Source: Atriophallophorus winterbourni (lineage: Eukaryota; Platyhelminthes; Trematoda; Plagiorchiida; Microphallidae). From it: DNA of 64,000 nucleotides. The position numbers and the translations under genes were made by a program. The notes under the pieces are model-generated. The model made no database searches, was not told where the DNA came from, and was given only the letters and a program-made list of their open reading frames with translations. This document shows, piece by piece, positions 54,501 through 60,500 of the stretch; the first letter of the stretch is position 1, and the number at the start of each line of letters is the position of its first letter. The stretch lies in assembly GCA_013407085.1 (NCBI GenBank), contig JACCGJ010005201.1, positions 93,442 to 157,441 of the forward strand, written 5' to 3'.

Positions 54501-57500
54501 TAGTCTTCAAAACATTATGACAAGCGAAGTTCCTATTTGTTGATGAAATATTGGCGAATGATAATGTGTCGAGAATCCAGGAAACATATATTTTGTTTTC
54601 GGGATGAGTGAAGCTACCTGCCGATCACGAAGTGTACAGCCAAATTGATTTCACGCATTGCACAAGATATAAGGCTTCAACTGTATTATTCCCGACTACT
54701 ATCTTCACTAATTTTACATGCAGATATGGTTGAAAATTTTAATTAGGCGCATTCTTCTAACGGCGCAACCACAGTGGAGTTTGATTGTGCCACAAAAATG
54801 CTACCCTCAGACTACTATAAATAACGGCAAATTTCGTTCTGCAAACTGATGAGGTTGTTTCCAATAAAATGCTGTCACCGGTATTGTGTGTTTTGGTAAA
54901 GGAGGGCACAATTGCGAATGGAATGATTAATTATTGTTTCTAAGCTCCTCATCTCGCTCTATCAACTTTGTGACAGCCAACAGCCCAAATCTGCCAATGG
55001 ATTGTGATTACGGACATGTGAACAGCAAGAAATCATTTGTAATTTATTATTATTTCACCCACCACTTAATTATGTTCTTAGAACAAAATGGTTTGCCATA
55101 CACAACTCAGAACAGTGGGTTCCGCATCTAACATGTTTTCGAACCATCGATCTTACAATACTCATTGAACCTAATCTTGTTGTTCCCACCGGATGTAATG
55201 GTGTGCTGTTAGCAGCGACGAAACATTTATTATTGCATTCTATTTTTATGAAACAGGGTATCGGCATGGAGCTGGAGAAACGTTTCAAAGAGATCGACAC
55301 TCAATTCCAACGATTCAATGATGTGGATTCTCGTCTCAACGATGTCACTCAAATGCTGACCAATTTGGGCGAAGTGATCAAATCAGTCACCGATACACAA
55401 CAGAGGGTAAGTCGTTCATTGAGCGACTAACCATTTCGTTGTGGTGGCCACGTTAAAAAATAGTCGAAGTATTATGCAGCATGTAGGGGTGGTGGTGCAT
55501 CAATCTCGTCTGCCTCTCTTAAACATGATCTGTGTTCGTAACAAAATCATTGGTCTGGCAAAGCTTCTGTGTCAAAAGCGAAATATTGCCAATACACTGT
55601 TCTAACCGGCTCGTTACAGGCTTTTTCATGAATTGCTTGCAGAGGTTAACGCCCGTGAATCCATTAAACAAGCATAAGGAATATCACATACTTATTTATA
55701 CGAAGGTCATAAAATCCCGGTGGAAAGGACTGAGATATTCATTTTTTAAATTAAAATTATTTTAAATTTGAGGAAGCAAAATTAAAGTGATACGACGCTA
55801 TATGGTATTTATGTAAAGACCTACATTTGCAATTAGAAAAAGGGAAATACTAAGGTTGATTATAAATGATTAATCTTTCCTCGAGAAATATTCGATAATA
55901 TATTGCAATTGTGAAACTAAATGCTTTCTGTTTCCATAAATCTTAAATGTTAACTCTTAAAATTACCCAGAAAATGTTTGGCTATACGTTGATTGATTCG
56001 AAAGGCTAATAACGTTTAATTTCAAGTCTTGGATATGATGCAATGTCGTTGACTGACATGAAAATAACCTGAATTTTTATCACTGAATGTGATTTAGTGT
56101 TTCAAAATAACAATATAATTTCACCGTAGTGAACAATGAAGGCTAGCTTTTGTAAGCTTTCCTGCCGCATTTCACAAGAGAATACAAATTAAATTATCAA
56201 TTAAATCAGAAATATAATTTGTAGGTTACCACCGTCATTCTCAGAAATTTTTTAGCTATTTGAAATGTCAACTGTCAGAAATAGAAGGAGATTTTCGCAA
56301 CTGTAATTCACTCGACAACTACCGATTACATGATTCAAATTTAAAATGTCACAAAATTCAAACATTAGAATATTTTCTGAAAACGAGTTTATTTTCGTTT
56401 ATCTGAATTGTTTTATTATCCAGCTATTTTGGGGAATCTAATCAAAATCTGAATAAACATTACGAATTTTTACTGTCAAGGATCAAGGGTTTCGTGAACA
56501 CTGTCGTACAAAATTGTACTACTCAAGATATTTCAGTACGCACAATGGTGAAATAAATTTGTCGTGTTGGTGTGGCCAAACGCAACAGGAAGTTCGAACT
56601 CATATATACCAATTATTTAAATCCAAAGTATTTTCGCCATGATGACACAGTTTTTATTATCTGCGACTTCCAATCGAACCAACCTTGTTCGAAAACCCAT
56701 CTAGTTTGTATGCTGGAAGATGTGCGTTTCCTTTTATTTTAAAATACCCGAACACTTCTCCTCTCTTTACTCTAGGGACAGTACGGTTTTACCACATGTA
56801 CTTGAAACTTTTAAGCGGTTACCAACCATTGAACATTTGGATGCTTCCCCTACTCGTGATGAGCTTAATAGAGCAAACTATCGCTTAGCGAATGGGAAGG
56901 ACGAAATTCCACCTGAGCTCATCAAATGCTATAGAACAGCATTATTACAGCCTATTCACCAACTGCTTTTTCAGTGATGGCAGAGGCGTGTCCCACAAGC
57001 GATGCGAGACACAAATTTCATAACGGTATCAAAGAACAATTACAGAGGAATATACCGTCTGAATGTTGTAGGCAAATTGTTTGTAGTCTTACAGATCCAG
57101 CTACAAGTTTTGGCTGATTGAGTTTACTCTGAATCTCAATGTGGCTTCCACAAGAGAAGATCAACCGTTGAAATGATCTTCTCCAAAAGAAAACTTCAAG
57201 ACAAGTGTCAGGAGCAGCATATGCCATTATGCGCTGTTTTTATTGATTTAACGAAGACATTCGACTACGTCATCAGGGAGGGTCTTTTTAAAATGCCTGC
57301 TCTGATAGTCGGCAGCCCAAGACTGCTCAAACTCATTATTTCGTTCCTCTCAGGCATGAAGGGCTCCGCCATTTTAATGTTTTCAGTTCAGAAGCTTTGA
57401 AATTCGCTGAGGCGTCAAACAAGGGTGTGTTCTTGCTCCCACGCTGTTCGGCATTTTCTTTGCTTCTGAAGCACGCTTTTTTAACGAGTACAGAAGGCAT

Positions 57501-60500
57501 TTGCCTACGAGGTGATGACAGCTTTTCAACCTGAACCGGTTGAGAGCACAAACCAAGACACGGGATGTTTTAATCCGCGGCCTGCTGTTTGCAGCCATTA
57601 TTGCTCACTCCAAAGAGAACCTCCAGTCGCTATTGGACTGTTTTTCGTTGGAACGCAGACTTTGAGCTTAAAATCAGCATCAGAAAGACCGAAGTCCGTG
57701 TTCAAATGATTTTATCGCTTCCAATCATCACTGTTAGAAACTGTCAGTTCGAACCAGTACATTATTTCAAATATATTGGTTCAAGCATTACGGATAACCT
57801 CTCGCTAAACACGGAGATTGACAAGCGCATTAGCAGAGCAGCTGTCATTGTGTTCAGATTGTACTCTCATGTTTGAGGTAACCGCAAATTGACTGCATCG
57901 ACAAAGATGATGGTATACGGCGCGTATGTACTAAATGCTTTGCTGTACGTTAGTGAAACATGGACCATCCACGCAAGACACGAACGGAAGCTGGATGCTT
58001 TCCATCTAAGAAGCATCGGTTTTATCTTGAACATATCGTGGACGGACAAATTGAATAATGATGAAGTACTTTCAAAAACTGATCTAAAGAGCATGTTTAT
58101 CCTACTACGACAACGCCGCCTGCGATGGATTGGCCATGTCTACAGAATGGAAAATGGTCGTGAGTTGCAATCAGGAAGTCGACCATTGGTCAAACCGCAC
58201 GTGCGGTACAAAGCCGTTTGCATAATAGATATGAAATCTCTTGGCATTGACCCTGCATGTTGGGAAGAACTTGCTCTTGACCGCTCACATTGGACGCATT
58301 GTGTAAAGCGTCGTCTACAAGCTGGGGAGGAGCAGATACTGCTGCCAGCGGCTAATCGTTGATCACACCGTCAGCATGCACCTGACATCCTTCGTTCGAG
58401 TACTGCTTATCACAGTGAGTGCTGCGGTAGAGATTGTTTCCATCGAAACGGACTGTTTAGTCACTAGAAAACCTGTGGAACATGAAACTTCATGCGATTG
58501 TGATGTAAATCCATGGACGACAACGACCGAAGGAGGCCAACAACAACAATCCGAGTAAATATATTTAACAAAAATTGCCAGAAAAATTATCCAGACACCA
58601 TTGCTGCTTGTCCACAGGGTGAAATCGTACCAGCTGCCAAGCTAAGTGTTAAAGAATCCGGTGATAAACATAGGGCCTTTGGCTCGCAGAGGCCTGACAA
58701 GGAATACAATTATTCAGAAAAGTGACGTGACAATCATGTCAAAAACTTTTGGCGATCAGCTATTATAACAAACGATATGCTATAATGGCAACATTTTCTA
58801 ACCAACATCCCCAAACTGTGTTTCTAGCTAGATGGTTACTTTTAAGAACCATTGTATGCAGAACCTTTTCTTTACAGCCTTAAGTTGCATTTCACTCTTA
58901 AATATATGATTGTATATGATATGATTACGGTAGTGTGTGTCAACTTTGGTAAATGGAATGTTAGCTAATATGATCGTTGCAGCGTAGCCCAGAACATTGT
59001 TCAATGGAACAAGCAGGAATGCACGATGAATAAAAATCGGTTTTGTCTCTCGCTCCTTTATCATACCCATATTTTGATTACTCAAACATGTTTCAGATCA
59101 TGAAGCAAATCAGTGAACTGCCCACTTGTCAGTGCAACGAACTATCCGAAGAAGTCGTACCGATTAGTCGTACCGATTCAGATAAAGGTACTCAAGAAAC
59201 GCGAAAGCGAACCAAGTTGGAACTGGCAGTTCAGTCGGCTCTGGAGGCTGCCAAGGATGTCTTACGCCCTCCAACGCCACCACCGCCCCCTCCCCCTCCA
59301 CCACCGCCGCCTAGGTAACGATTTCCTGTTGAATAGTTTCGTCATAAGTTGCTTATAAAGCTAGAATCTGAAATTCCAGGCTCAAGATTTATGTTTAAAA
59401 ATCATTTGGTTTTACTGGGTCGAAATATAGGTACAAAAATTAATATTTATGAATTATATGAATCTGTCCTTGTGACTGGGGTAACGTAGAGGATTGATTG
59501 GCCAATAGATGAGGACAATATCGGGGTTAGCTCGCACATATTAGTTAAGTTTCGGACCAAATAAAGCTGAACTAGTGGGCAAAGTTATCACTGTTTATCA
59601 GATCGACACAACTACTATTTTGGATCTAAGTCAACCGATCAATGAAAATCGACCAGTTTTAGGACTGCTCACTGCTCACTGTTTGGAATGTGAGATATCC
59701 AATATCCAACAATGACTTCAGGTCTTGCTGACAGTTCGCAGTTGGAATAAAGCATCCAAGTGATATTGGAATATACAATGAGAGTAACAAGGGAACGAAC
59801 AGAATGCCTCATAAATATAACTTCCAGGGGCAAAATTGCCTTCATTTTAGTAATTTTTATAACCGGTTGATGTTAGTGTACGTATTTTTAAGGATAAAAT
59901 TTCTATAGTTTTGAAGTGTCTTTCCTCGCTAAAATCGGTTGACTAAAATTATTTTTTTTTAAATCTGTCGTTTATTTTTTGGGTAAACTCATGCCTCGTT
60001 GAATTACCGTGGAACGTTAGAACTCGTATTTTTAGCTTGTTGTATGATGCACATAAACGGCTCAGAAACGGAGAAATTCGATGTTTACAATTCTATACGC
60101 ATTAACTAAGCAACGACATCGACATTGTAAAGAAGTAAATAGTAAACAAGCCGTCTTTTTCCACGGAATGAGTGTATGTAAACCAAGATATACATGAATG
60201 CCACGGTTACATAGGGTTCATACAACGAACCATGGTGTTCAAACACATTCACATAGTGATTACTGGTCAAGCACTTAAGGCGGTAGTGGTGTGTAACTAC
60301 GTGGGATGTGAGCAACACATTAATTTGGTCATCCATAAGCGCCTTGAGTGCTTGACCAGGAATCACTATGGGATTCTGTGTTTGAACATTGTGGTTCGTT
60401 GTACGAACCCTATGCAACAGTGGCATTCAAGTAAAACCTTGTTTACCATTTATCCACTGTCACCACGCTCATTGAAACTAATCTTACTTTCTCCACCAGA

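Larger units (their letters stand above)
55407..59096 (+). other. Intron 20 (3.7 kb)
   Basis: Contains a pLTR-like core on the minus strand (55535-55625) and an RTE-like element (56640-58560). The stretches 55630-56630 and 58565-59090 show nothing definable. Confidence 0.6.
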
